Source: JABDIY01 sp963803845
Lineage (GTDB): Bacteria; Actinomycetota; Acidimicrobiia; Acidimicrobiales; SZUA-35
NCBI GenBank assembly: GCA_963803845.1
Contig: CAWDNZ010000004.1
Coordinates: 1,674,001 to 1,738,000 of the forward strand
Reading direction: 5' to 3'
DNA: 64,000 nt
The notes beneath the pieces are model-generated. The model saw nothing but the letters and a program-made list of their open reading frames with translations, did no database searches and had not been told where the DNA came from. Shown here in pieces: positions 33,581-41,844 of this stretch. The translations under genes and the position numbers were made by a program. Position 1 is the first letter of the stretch. Each line of letters starts with the position of its first letter.

Positions 33581-34060
33581 ATGACGTTCAAGACAGGCGA
33601 CCGAGTTGTCTATCCGCATCACGGTGCGGCCATCATTCAAAAGACCGAGGTTGTCGAATTCAACGGTGAGAAGAAGAAGTACTTCGTTCTGCACACTGCG
33701 CACGATGATCTTACCGTGCGCGTCCCGGTGGACAAAGTGGAAGAGGTCGGAATGCGGCCTCCCATCAGCATGTCCGACGTGGAAGACCTCTTCGAACTGC
33801 TCGCCAAGAAGGACGTTCGGGAGCCCGCAAACTGGAGCCGGCGCTTCAAGAACCACCAGGAGAAGCTGAAGTCTGGCGACGTGTACCAGGTGGCCGAGGT
33901 GGTTCGAAATCTTGCCCTGCGTGACAAGAGCAAGGGCCTCTCCGCCGGTGAGAAAACCATGTACTCCAAGGCCCGGAAAGTCCTGGTCAGCGAGTTGTCA
34001 TTCGCCATGGAACTGAGCGAAGACGACGCGATGGGCAAGGTCGACGAGCAGCTCGTCTAG
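33581..34060 (+). CDS. carD: CarD-family RNA polymerase-binding regulator
   Basis: A 159-residue transcription regulator that binds the RNA polymerase beta subunit and stabilises open complexes, notably at rRNA promoters. The N-terminal Tudor-like RID begins FKTGDRVVYPHHGAAII, and the C-terminal helical DNA-binding domain includes ANWSRRFKNHQEKLKSGD and LRDKSKGLSAGEKTMY. These match mycobacterial CarD closely. A 204-base gene-free region upstream (33377-33580) presumably holds its promoter. The stop is 7 bases before the first plausible codon of the next gene. Confidence 0.94.
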   Translation: MTFKTGDRVVYPHHGAAIIQKTEVVEFNGEKKKYFVLHTAHDDLTVRVPVDKVEEVGMRPPISMSDVEDLFELLAKKDVREPANWSRRFKNHQEKLKSGDVYQVAEVVRNLALRDKSKGLSAGEKTMYSKARKVLVSELSFAMELSEDDAMGKVDEQLV

Positions 34061-34067
34061 GGTCGCC

Positions 34068-34901
34068 CTGCAACCCCTAACGTTCGAGCTGGCTCCCGGG
34101 GTCTATTGCCTTTGCGCGCCGGAACCCGAGTTCGGCAACGCTAATCAGGGTCTGGTCATCGACGGCGACGGGCTTTCGGTCATCGACACGCTCGCTACCC
34201 CGGCTTTGGCCTCGGAGGCCGATGCCGAGGTCCGAGACCTTACCGCTGAACTGGGACTTCGTCTGAAGCGCGTGGTGTTGACCTCGTCGCGGATCCCTTT
34301 CACGGGAGGCTCCAGTGTCTTTTGGCGGGCCGGTTTCTACGGCAGTGAGGCGGTGAGCGACCAGCTCGACGAGCCAGTCAATCCCCAGGTGCTCGCCCGC
34401 CTCATGCCACAGCATGCTGCGGCTTTCGACCGTGAGTTCGAGACGCGGCCGGTCACGCATACGATTTCTGAGATGGCCAGGCTGACCGAGGCCGCTCTCG
34501 TCCATCTTCTGCCAGGGGAAGGGCCAATGAACACGGTGGTGCAGGTGCCCGCCGCCGACGTCGTCTTTCTCGGGGCCCTGGGGAGTTTCGGGGTGACGCC
34601 GCTGGCATTCGACGGTGATCCTGCGGCATGGGCGGCTTCGCTCGAGCGGGCGGCGTCGCTCGGTTCGATGCTGGTGCCTGGCCACGGCATGCCTGGTGGG
34701 GAGCGGGAGATCGAGATGCAGAGTAACTACCTTCTCGCTTGCGTTGCCGCCAAGGGCGACCCGTCCGCCATCGGACCGGGACCGTGGGATACATGGACGG
34801 ATCGCCGATTCGATGAGGTGAACGTGGAACGGGCCTTCCGACTGGCTCACGGCGACACTTCGACACCCGACGCCATGTACCGCCTCCTCGGGCTCGGTTA
34901 G
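34068..34901 (+). CDS. Metallo-beta-lactamase-fold protein lacking metal ligands
   Basis: The frame from about 34068 gives about 277 residues with an MBL fold: LAPGVYCLCAPEPEFGNANQGLVIDGDGLSVIDTL, then VVLTSSRIPFTGGSSVF where functional members have HxHxDHxGG, and later LVPGHGMPGG. Three of the usual ligands (His, His, Asp/His) are replaced by Ser, Arg and Pro, so a catalytic dinuclear site is unlikely. No ATG or GTG exists in frame between an upstream stop near 34014 and the fold. CTG at 34068 is used here; TTG at 34206 would delete the first strands. It could be a pseudoenzyme or decaying gene. Substrate unknown. Confidence 0.6.
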   Translation: MQPLTFELAPGVYCLCAPEPEFGNANQGLVIDGDGLSVIDTLATPALASEADAEVRDLTAELGLRLKRVVLTSSRIPFTGGSSVFWRAGFYGSEAVSDQLDEPVNPQVLARLMPQHAAAFDREFETRPVTHTISEMARLTEAALVHLLPGEGPMNTVVQVPAADVVFLGALGSFGVTPLAFDGDPAAWAASLERAASLGSMLVPGHGMPGGEREIEMQSNYLLACVAAKGDPSAIGPGPWDTWTDRRFDEVNVERAFRLAHGDTSTPDAMYRLLGLG

Positions 34902-34993
34902 GCGGCGTGGGTCAGTTAGGTGAAGTGAGTAGGGATGAGGGACGCTAAATGGTCGTGAAATGGACCGGGTAGTTACCCCCCGGTACCCTTGCG

Positions 34994-36775
34994 ATGGTGA
35001 GCGACTACACCCCACCACTCAAAGACATCAACTTCATCCTCGAGCACATCGCCGGTGTCCACGAGTTGGCCGCTCTCGATCGGTTCTCCGAGTCCTTCGA
35101 TGCTTCCATGGTGGAACCGGTCCTGGAAGAGGTTGGCCGGTTCATGGCCGAAGTCGTTGCTCCAACCAATGTGGACGGCGATACCACCATGACCAAGTGG
35201 GTTGACGGCGAGGTCATCACCCCCGACAGTTTCAAGGCGGCATACAGCCAATATGTGGCTACTGGGTTCGGGTCGATCCCCTTCGATCCCACCTACGGCG
35301 GAGGCGGCTTCCCCTGGACGGTCGGTGTTGCCATTCAGGAACTTCTCACCAGCTCGAACATGGCGTTCAGCCTGTGCCCTTTGTTGACCCAGGGCGCAAT
35401 CGACGCCATCGAGCACCATGCCGACGATGCCATGAAGGCCGCCTACTTGCCCAAAATGCTCACCGGCCAGTGGAGTGGCACCATGAACCTGTCCGAGCCC
35501 CAGGCCGGATCAGATGTGGGCGCGGTGGCAACCAAAGCCGAGCCGGTTGGCGACGGGAGCTACAAGATCACCGGCCAGAAGATCTGGATCACCTTCGGCG
35601 ACCACGACATGGCCGAGAACATCATTCACCTCGTGTTGGCTCGCACGCCGGGGGCACCTCCGGGAACCAAGGGCATCACCATGTTCATGGTGCCCAAGTT
35701 CCTCTTGGACACCCAGGGCAATCCGGGGGAGAAGAATGACGTGGCGTGCGTCTCGATCGAACACAAACTCGGGATCCATGGCAGCCCCACCTGCGTTCTG
35801 AGCTTCGGAGACAATGGCGGGGCGATTGGCTGGCCTATTGGAGATGAGTTGACCGGGATGCGAAACATGTTCACCATGATGAACAACGCCCGCCTGTCGG
35901 TTGGCTTGCAGGGCCTGGCGCTGGCCGAACGGGCCTACCAGGGCAGCCTGGCCTACGCCCAGGAACGACGCCAGGGTACGGCGGTCGGGGCGAAGCGTGG
36001 TGTACAGAGCCCGATCATTGAACACGCCGACGTGCGTCGCCTTCTCATGACGCAGCGGTCGTGGATCGACGCCATGCGCTGCCTCATCTACACCAATGCT
36101 GCAACGATCGACCGCAGCAAGGCGCTCTCCGGAGACGAAGCTGAACACGCCCGGGAGCTCGCGGACCTACTCATCCCTCTGTCCAAGTCGCTCTGTACCG
36201 ATCTCGGCAACGAGCTCACCAGTCTGGCGATGCAGGTCTTCGGCGGCATGGGCTACGTTGAGGAAACCGGGGCTGCTCAGCACTATCGCGATATCCGAAT
36301 CGGTGCCATCTACGAGGGCACCAACGGGATTCAGGCCGCCGATCTCGTGGGTCGCAAACTGCCGATGCGGGGCGGGGGAGTGGTGATGGACCACCTCGCT
36401 GCTCTCGACGTGAAAGCCAAACAGCTTGCCGCATTCGATGGCATGGCGTCGTTCGCCGAGAATCTTGAACGCTCCGTGGCCACGGCTCGCAACGCCACCA
36501 GCTGGCTCTTGGAGCACGGCGCTGCCGACGTCAACGCGACCCTGGCCGCGTCATCGCCATATTTGCGGATGCTGGGTACGGTTGTTTGCGGCGGGCTCAT
36601 GGCCGATCTGGCCATGAAGGCTGACAACAGTTCCGATGCCGAGTTCGCAGAAGCGAAAAAGGTGTCCGCTCGATTCTTCGGTGAACAGATCCTCCCGACC
36701 GCAAACGGTTTGCTCGGTGCGGTGACCGCCGGCCCCGCCGACCTGTTTGCCCTCACCGCCAAGCAGCTGGCGTAG
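34994..36775 (+). CDS. Acyl-CoA dehydrogenase (long form)
   Basis: A 593-residue FAD enzyme catalysing alpha,beta-dehydrogenation of an acyl-CoA. The FAD segment is MNLSEPQAGSDVGAVATKA, the core continues with QKIWITFGDHD, and the catalytic Glu is probably in YEGTNGIQAADL near residue 440. Length and C-terminal extension match the group that includes FadE5 and DmdC (methylthiopropanoyl-CoA dehydrogenase) rather than the 380-residue short-chain type. The ATG follows a 92-base spacer. Substrate could be fatty acyl-CoA or a short branched or sulfur-containing acyl-CoA. Confidence 0.9.
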   Translation: MVSDYTPPLKDINFILEHIAGVHELAALDRFSESFDASMVEPVLEEVGRFMAEVVAPTNVDGDTTMTKWVDGEVITPDSFKAAYSQYVATGFGSIPFDPTYGGGGFPWTVGVAIQELLTSSNMAFSLCPLLTQGAIDAIEHHADDAMKAAYLPKMLTGQWSGTMNLSEPQAGSDVGAVATKAEPVGDGSYKITGQKIWITFGDHDMAENIIHLVLARTPGAPPGTKGITMFMVPKFLLDTQGNPGEKNDVACVSIEHKLGIHGSPTCVLSFGDNGGAIGWPIGDELTGMRNMFTMMNNARLSVGLQGLALAERAYQGSLAYAQERRQGTAVGAKRGVQSPIIEHADVRRLLMTQRSWIDAMRCLIYTNAATIDRSKALSGDEAEHARELADLLIPLSKSLCTDLGNELTSLAMQVFGGMGYVEETGAAQHYRDIRIGAIYEGTNGIQAADLVGRKLPMRGGGVVMDHLAALDVKAKQLAAFDGMASFAENLERSVATARNATSWLLEHGAADVNATLAASSPYLRMLGTVVCGGLMADLAMKADNSSDAEFAEAKKVSARFFGEQILPTANGLLGAVTAGPADLFALTAKQLA

Positions 36776-36807
36776 CTGACGATCGCCAGCCCTCTCTGAC
36801 CGGTGGG

Positions 36808-37716
36808 TTAGGGATGGACCTCGGATGGATCGATGTCGCTGTCATCGTCTACGTCAAGGTCGCTGGGTTCGATGTCGGCCGCCAGAGCTGGCCGGCGTCG
36901 CATCGACCAGAACCAGGCGAGCCCGATGATCACGGCGAGGCCACTGATCCAGTGATTCACGCGGATGCCGAGGATTTCGTTTGCGGCGTCGGTTCTGAGG
37001 GTTTCGACGAGGAACCGCAGGGTTCCATATCCGGCGATCCAGAGGGGGAAGATCTGCCCTCGTTTTAGCGAACCTCTCCGGTCCAGAAAGATCAGCCCAC
37101 CGGCTAATGAAATATTCAGCAGGCCCTCGTAGAGAAAGGCGGGGTGGAACGTGGCGAATTCGGCGTATTTGGCGGGCCGAAATATCGGATCTACTTCTAC
37201 AGCCCACGGCAGGGTGGATGGTCCGCCGAAGATTTCTTGGTTGAACCAGTTGCCGAGCCGCCCGATCGCCTGAGCAACCGGGACCCCGGGAATCACTGCG
37301 TCGCTGAAGCTCCAGAACCGGTCACCGGTGATCCCGCGCCGGTGGGCCTGCCACGCCCCGGCCGATAGTCCTACCAGGAGACCCCCGGGGATGCCGAGGC
37401 CGCCGTTCCAGATCTTCAACGCATCGATTGGGGCGAGAGCGCCATCAGACCCGAAGTAGGTAGGCCAGTCGGTGATCACGTGATAGAGGCGAGCCCCCAC
37501 CAGACCGGCCGGAACTCCGACGGTGGCAATGGAGGTGATGTCATCGGCATCGCCCCCTCGCGCCGCCCATCGTCGTCGCCCCATCTCCACTGCAGCCAGA
37601 ACGCCGAGCGCGATCATCAGACCGTAATAGTTGAACGTCAGCGGCCCCAGGCTGAGGGTGTTGCCCGGCGGGGCCGGGATCGATGCCAGCAGGTGGTGGG
37701 CCGGTGAAATACTCAC
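36808..37716 (-). CDS. lgt: Prolipoprotein diacylglyceryl transferase
   Basis: A 302-residue multi-pass membrane enzyme that adds diacylglycerol to the lipobox Cys of lipoproteins. The Lgt signature GRLGNWFNQEIFG is intact, with FHPAFLYEGLLN and RFLVETLRTD typical of the family. Seven hydrophobic segments are visible. The acidic C-terminus (DVDDDSDIDPSEVHP) is variable. The GTG start overlaps the murA stop (GTGA). Lipoproteins in this window, such as the thioredoxin-like and ABC-binding proteins, would be its substrates. Confidence 0.95.
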   Translation of the reverse strand: MSISPAHHLLASIPAPPGNTLSLGPLTFNYYGLMIALGVLAAVEMGRRRWAARGGDADDITSIATVGVPAGLVGARLYHVITDWPTYFGSDGALAPIDALKIWNGGLGIPGGLLVGLSAGAWQAHRRGITGDRFWSFSDAVIPGVPVAQAIGRLGNWFNQEIFGGPSTLPWAVEVDPIFRPAKYAEFATFHPAFLYEGLLNISLAGGLIFLDRRGSLKRGQIFPLWIAGYGTLRFLVETLRTDAANEILGIRVNHWISGLAVIIGLAWFWSMRRRPALAADIEPSDLDVDDDSDIDPSEVHP

Positions 37717-39116
37717 GCAATCGGAACCGTGGTTCGCCGGATATCTAGTCCCATTTCCACAAAGTTCTCGATGGGATGGTTGTAGCCACGATCGAGGTGA
37801 TGGGTGCCGGTGAGGGTTGTGCTCCCGTTGGCGGCAGCTGCGGCCAACACATATGCAAAGCCGCCGCGAATGTCAGGCACCACCACATCGCATCCCTTCA
37901 GGTCGGACTTGCCGTGGACCACCACCGAGCAGGGGGTGGCTGACCCCACAAAACGGTGTTCGATGCTTCCCAGCGCCGTGGTGTACATCTCGATGCTGGC
38001 GCCCATGTCTTTCAGTGCCGGGACATAGGTGAAGCGGTTCTCATAGACCGTTTCGTACATGACCGAAAGACCGTCGCACTGCGTGAACAACGCCACCATG
38101 GGCGATTGCCAGTCGGTCATGAAGCCAGGATGGGTGTCGGTCTCCACCGCCGCGGGTCGGAGTTGGTCGGCCCACGCAGACACCGACGCGTCGGAGATCT
38201 CGAACTGGGCGCCCATGCCATAGAGTGTGGAGATAGCCGTGACGAGGCGATCCTGGCTGCAGCCGTGCACCGTTACTCGGCCCCCGGTGATAAGTCCCGC
38301 CACCAGGTAGCTGAACGCTTCGATGCGGTCACCTTTGAGTTTGTGGGTTGCTCCAGTAAGCGATTCCACTCCGTCGATTATGTAGCGACGGTTGGGGCGC
38401 ATCTCGATCCGAGCGCCCATTCGTTGGAGGAACAGGGCCAACTCGATGATCTCTGGCTCCGTGGCGGCGCCATCTAGCACGGTCCGACCTTCGGCCAGGA
38501 CGGCGCTGAGAAGCACAGTCTCGGTTGCGCCGACCGACGGGTACGGAAGCTTGATGTGGGCGCCCTTAAGGCGGGTGGCCTTGGCTTCCAAACCCTCGCT
38601 AGTGATGGTGATTTCAGCGCCCATCTTCGTGAGGGCATCCACGTGGAAGTTGACCGGGCGCGAGCCGATGTCGTCGCCACCGACCAGCGGGACGAACGCT
38701 TCACCTACGGCGTGTAGCAGCGGGCCGATCATGAGAATGGGAATACGGTTCATCCCGCTGAAGCGGAGCGGTACCCGGCTGGAAGTCAGGCTGGAGGGGT
38801 CGACGGTGACCCGATTGTCGGAGTGTTCGACCTCGCAACCAAGGCTGCGCAACATATTGATCGTGATCTCAACATCGCCGATGTCTGGCACGTTGTCGAT
38901 CGTGGAGGGGGATCGGCCCAGCATCGAGGCCACCAGATGTTTGGTGACGGCATTCTTGGAGCCACGAACTTGCACGTCCCCGGTGAGCGGCCCGGTGGGA
39001 TTCACGACCCAGGCGGCGGTGTCGGTGACAGAGGGGTCCAGGGGTGAGGTGCTCAAGCGAGGGGTGCTCCCAACAGGATCGGCGGAGGTCTTTGGAGGCG
39101 TGTAAGCGGAAGCCAT
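37713..39116 (-). CDS. murA: UDP-N-acetylglucosamine 1-carboxyvinyltransferase, Asp-type
   Basis: A 467-residue enzyme that transfers enolpyruvate from PEP to UDP-GlcNAc, the first committed peptidoglycan step. Landmarks are RGSKNAVTKHL (catalytic Lys), FSGMNRIPILMIGPLL, and YETVYENRFTYV. The catalytic loop reads LVGGDDIGSRPVNFHV; the position of E. coli Cys115 is Asp148 (codon 38675-38673, GAC). This substitution is known from mycobacterial and chlamydial MurA and confers intrinsic fosfomycin insensitivity. The ATG at 39116 is preferred over an upstream ATG at 39161. It is coupled to lgt. Confidence 0.93.
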   Translation of the reverse strand: MASAYTPPKTSADPVGSTPRLSTSPLDPSVTDTAAWVVNPTGPLTGDVQVRGSKNAVTKHLVASMLGRSPSTIDNVPDIGDVEITINMLRSLGCEVEHSDNRVTVDPSSLTSSRVPLRFSGMNRIPILMIGPLLHAVGEAFVPLVGGDDIGSRPVNFHVDALTKMGAEITITSEGLEAKATRLKGAHIKLPYPSVGATETVLLSAVLAEGRTVLDGAATEPEIIELALFLQRMGARIEMRPNRRYIIDGVESLTGATHKLKGDRIEAFSYLVAGLITGGRVTVHGCSQDRLVTAISTLYGMGAQFEISDASVSAWADQLRPAAVETDTHPGFMTDWQSPMVALFTQCDGLSVMYETVYENRFTYVPALKDMGASIEMYTTALGSIEHRFVGSATPCSVVVHGKSDLKGCDVVVPDIRGGFAYVLAAAAANGSTTLTGTHHLDRGYNHPIENFVEMGLDIRRTTVPIA

Positions 39117-39221
39117 TGCGCCCAACGCTAGTGGCAACCAGGGTTGCGGCGGTGGAGCCATTTTTACTCAATCGCCTATGGCCCGACGCTCTGGCCACGC
39201 CACGGTCTGGGGAGTGCTGAC

Positions 39222-40223
39222 CTAGGCCGGTAGACCGAGACGGATCATTTGGTCTCGGAGCGGGCTGAGGCCGTCCAGGAGATCGGTCAAGCGTCGCACG
39301 GGATGAAGCGGCCCCATGTTGGAGGCGGAAGTGATGTACTTCATTGTGATCAGTTCGGCCATGTCGAATGCGACGCTGTAGAGCGCCATGCGTTCCATGA
39401 GGCGTGGGTGGCTGAAGAGACTGGGGTAGTCCTCGGCCAGCCAACCTGGAGCTTCATCGAAATCGAGTGATGAGAGCGTGGACGCTATGTCCGGGGGTAG
39501 GTGGGCTTCGGGGAAGCGAAAGAACCTGAACAGAACGTCGAGCTCGAGATCCGCTGGTGCACCGCGCGACCATTCGAAGTCCAACAGCGCACTGAGGCTC
39601 CCTTCATGAATCATCACGTTCTCGAAGCTCAGGTCGCCGTGGATCAGGGTCCGCTGGTGGTAGTCGTTGAGAGCGTCCCCGTGATCGTTCACCATCTCGG
39701 CGAGATCGTCGAGCATGACCCGATCCACCTGGCGCCGTGCGATCAACTGTTCGATCGCCATCAAAATGGGGACCACTGGCGAAACGGCCGCTGGATCAAG
39801 AAGATGGGGCGTGCCGACCATCTTGGTTGCAACGTGGGGCGTGGCCACCGAATGCAATTGGCGTAGAGCCGCGGCCAGTTCCTGGATGAACTTGCGTCTG
39901 GCGTCGCGATCCATCTGCGGCCAGCGGCGGGAAACCGCAATGCCGGGCTTGCGTTCTACAACGACGAAATCGAAGCCGGTTCCGCCGGAATACCCCATCA
40001 CTTTGGGGGCCCATGGCTCGGGAGGCAAAGCGGTGCACAGTTGCCCTTCGCGGCCAAGGCGCTGATCGGGGCGTGGGTTGATCCGGACCACGTGGGTATC
40101 GGAGACGTGGACCTCATTGCGGGTCGAGGCGGCGCGGATCAGCGGCGAGGACACGTCGAAGCCGAGACCCTGGAGCGCACGTCTGGCTCTGGTCTTGGCA
40201 ATGCGCAGATCAGCGGAACCCAT
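39222..40223 (-). CDS. Aminoglycoside phosphotransferase-like kinase
   Basis: A 333-residue protein with an intact APH fold. The catalytic loop is LIHGDLSFENVMI (Asp as base, Asn as Mg ligand), and the metal Asp lies in LLDFEWSRGAPADLELDVL. An N-lobe with HVVRINPRPDQRLGREGQ provides the nucleotide site. It could phosphorylate a sugar, choline or an antibiotic; nothing in the context singles one out. It contrasts with the degenerate APH-like protein at 9.5 kb, which lacks all these residues. Confidence 0.8.
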   Translation of the reverse strand: MGSADLRIAKTRARRALQGLGFDVSSPLIRAASTRNEVHVSDTHVVRINPRPDQRLGREGQLCTALPPEPWAPKVMGYSGGTGFDFVVVERKPGIAVSRRWPQMDRDARRKFIQELAAALRQLHSVATPHVATKMVGTPHLLDPAAVSPVVPILMAIEQLIARRQVDRVMLDDLAEMVNDHGDALNDYHQRTLIHGDLSFENVMIHEGSLSALLDFEWSRGAPADLELDVLFRFFRFPEAHLPPDIASTLSSLDFDEAPGWLAEDYPSLFSHPRLMERMALYSVAFDMAELITMKYITSASNMGPLHPVRRLTDLLDGLSPLRDQMIRLGLPA

Positions 40224-40293
40224 GATTCCCTCTATCGGCGCCCTTTTGGGTCGGGTGAAGAAGACTCTTGGACTCCGCCAATTCTCTTAGTGT

Positions 40294-41127
40294 CTATTCG
40301 CCGTGAAAGACCATTTCGTTGAAGGCTGCCCACCGCTCGACGGCCCAAGATCCGAAGGCGGTATCGGTGAGAACAACCGCGCGGCTGCCCGAGGCGGGAT
40401 CCAACCAGAGGAAGGTCCCGGCCGCTCCGAAATGCCCGACCGTCTCCGGCGACTGGGAGGGGCCGGTCCAATGGGGCCGTTTGTGGCCGCGGATCTCCAG
40501 CCCGAGCCCCCACGGGTTTGGTCGCTGCATTCCGTAACCCGGGAGAATGCCGGACAGTTCGCCGAAGGCCGGTAATATCAGCTGGGCCCGGGTTTGGGCG
40601 CTGATGAGTTGGGGTTCCTGCAGCTCGCCGAGGAACTTCATGAGGTCGATGGCGGAACTCACGGCGCCGTGGGCTGGCGAGCCTTCCAAAGTGGAATTGT
40701 TCATTCCTAGGGGCTCGAACACCGCTTCCCGTAGATACTCCGCAACGGCGAATCCGGAGCTGGCGGTCAGGGCCTCGCCGAGCACTTCGAATCCGGCGTT
40801 GGAGTAGATCCGTCGCTGAGCGGGCGGGATCACCGGGTCGCCCGCTTCGGGTCCCAGGCCCGAGGCATGGGCCAATAGATGGGCGACGGTTGAGCCCGCC
40901 GGACCTAACGGGCGTTCGAGCGGAAGAGTTCCTTCCTCGGCTGCGACCAGGACTGCATAGGCGAAAAGTGGTTTGGTGACCGAAGCCAATTGGAACCGAT
41001 CATGCAGGGAGCCGAACGTGGAGCGGCTGCCGTCGGCCCGCACCCAAATGGCGGCGCACTGATCCACGGGCCACTGGGCGAGAAGCGTAGCTGGATCGTC
41101 GTCCACAGGCCGGGAACCGTTGCTCAC
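40294..41127 (-). CDS. Serine hydrolase, beta-lactamase/AmpC-like fold
   Basis: A 277-residue hydrolase of the class C beta-lactamase/D-Ala-D-Ala carboxypeptidase superfamily. The SxxK nucleophile is SVTK in FQLASVTKPLF, the Tyr motif is YSN in RIYSNAGFEVLG, and the third motif is HFGAAG in place of HTG/KTG. No signal peptide is visible, so it may act in the cytoplasm as an esterase or peptidase. The GTG at 41127 overlaps the cyclase stop (GTGA), so the two genes are co-expressed. Confidence 0.8.
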   Translation of the reverse strand: MSNGSRPVDDDPATLLAQWPVDQCAAIWVRADGSRSTFGSLHDRFQLASVTKPLFAYAVLVAAEEGTLPLERPLGPAGSTVAHLLAHASGLGPEAGDPVIPPAQRRIYSNAGFEVLGEALTASSGFAVAEYLREAVFEPLGMNNSTLEGSPAHGAVSSAIDLMKFLGELQEPQLISAQTRAQLILPAFGELSGILPGYGMQRPNPWGLGLEIRGHKRPHWTGPSQSPETVGHFGAAGTFLWLDPASGSRAVVLTDTAFGSWAVERWAAFNEMVFHGE

Positions 41128-41669
41128 AGGTTCAATGATTCCACCAGATGGGCTGCTTTGCACAGGTCGGCCACCTCGATCGGATCATCGAAGCTGGGCA
41201 CCAGGACCGAGCCAATGGCGGCATTGGAACCGGCCAATCCGGGGAGAATCGACACCGGACCGAGCAGTTGGCCAGGAACAGCATGGTCGGCCAAGCGAGC
41301 CGCAAGGTTCACTGACGAACCGATGTAATCGTCGCCTTCGAAGAAAATCACGTCGCCGGTGGTGACCCCGCCGTGCACCTGAAGAAGCCCTTTGCTCCGC
41401 ACACGGTGCATCACCCGGAGCAGGACGGCAATGACGCTGGCGGCGTTACTGCCACCGAACATGGCGCCGTCGCCCAGCCATTTGGCCACCCGGACTCCTC
41501 CACCGGAACCGGTATGGCGCACAATGGACCGGAAGATGGCAAGTTGCTCGACCGCCGCGTCATCTCCGCACTCGTTTGAAAACTTCGTGAAGCCCGAGAG
41601 ATCGAGAAAGCCCACCGTGCGGCGGACTCGGAAGGCCGATTGCTGCGGAGAGGAAAACGAGGTCGACAC
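41124..41669 (-). CDS. Class III adenylate/guanylate cyclase catalytic domain, stand-alone
   Basis: A 181-residue protein that is almost entirely a class III nucleotidyl cyclase domain. Metal-binding Asp residues are in GFLDLSGFTKFS and KWLGDGAMFGG; the transition-state pair Asn/Arg is in SSVNLAARLADH. No sensor, HAMP or membrane segment is attached. Activity as a homodimer is plausible. It is coupled to the downstream serine hydrolase. Whether it makes cAMP or cGMP cannot be settled, since the base-specifying residues are not clear by eye. Confidence 0.82.
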   Translation of the reverse strand: MSTSFSSPQQSAFRVRRTVGFLDLSGFTKFSNECGDDAAVEQLAIFRSIVRHTGSGGGVRVAKWLGDGAMFGGSNAASVIAVLLRVMHRVRSKGLLQVHGGVTTGDVIFFEGDDYIGSSVNLAARLADHAVPGQLLGPVSILPGLAGSNAAIGSVLVPSFDDPIEVADLCKAAHLVESLNL

Positions 41670-41844
41670 GGCGGCAAGAGTACCGGGTGAAGTTTGGCCT
41701 GTCCTGATTCTTGTCCAACGGGTGCACGCACCGCGATTTCCGAAATGGCCGCCGTGATCTCACGATCTCACCCCCTGTATGTCAGCGTTGTCGTTCGCAG
41801 CCCGTTACGCTTGTGACTACGAAATTCAAGCCGACAGGACATCC

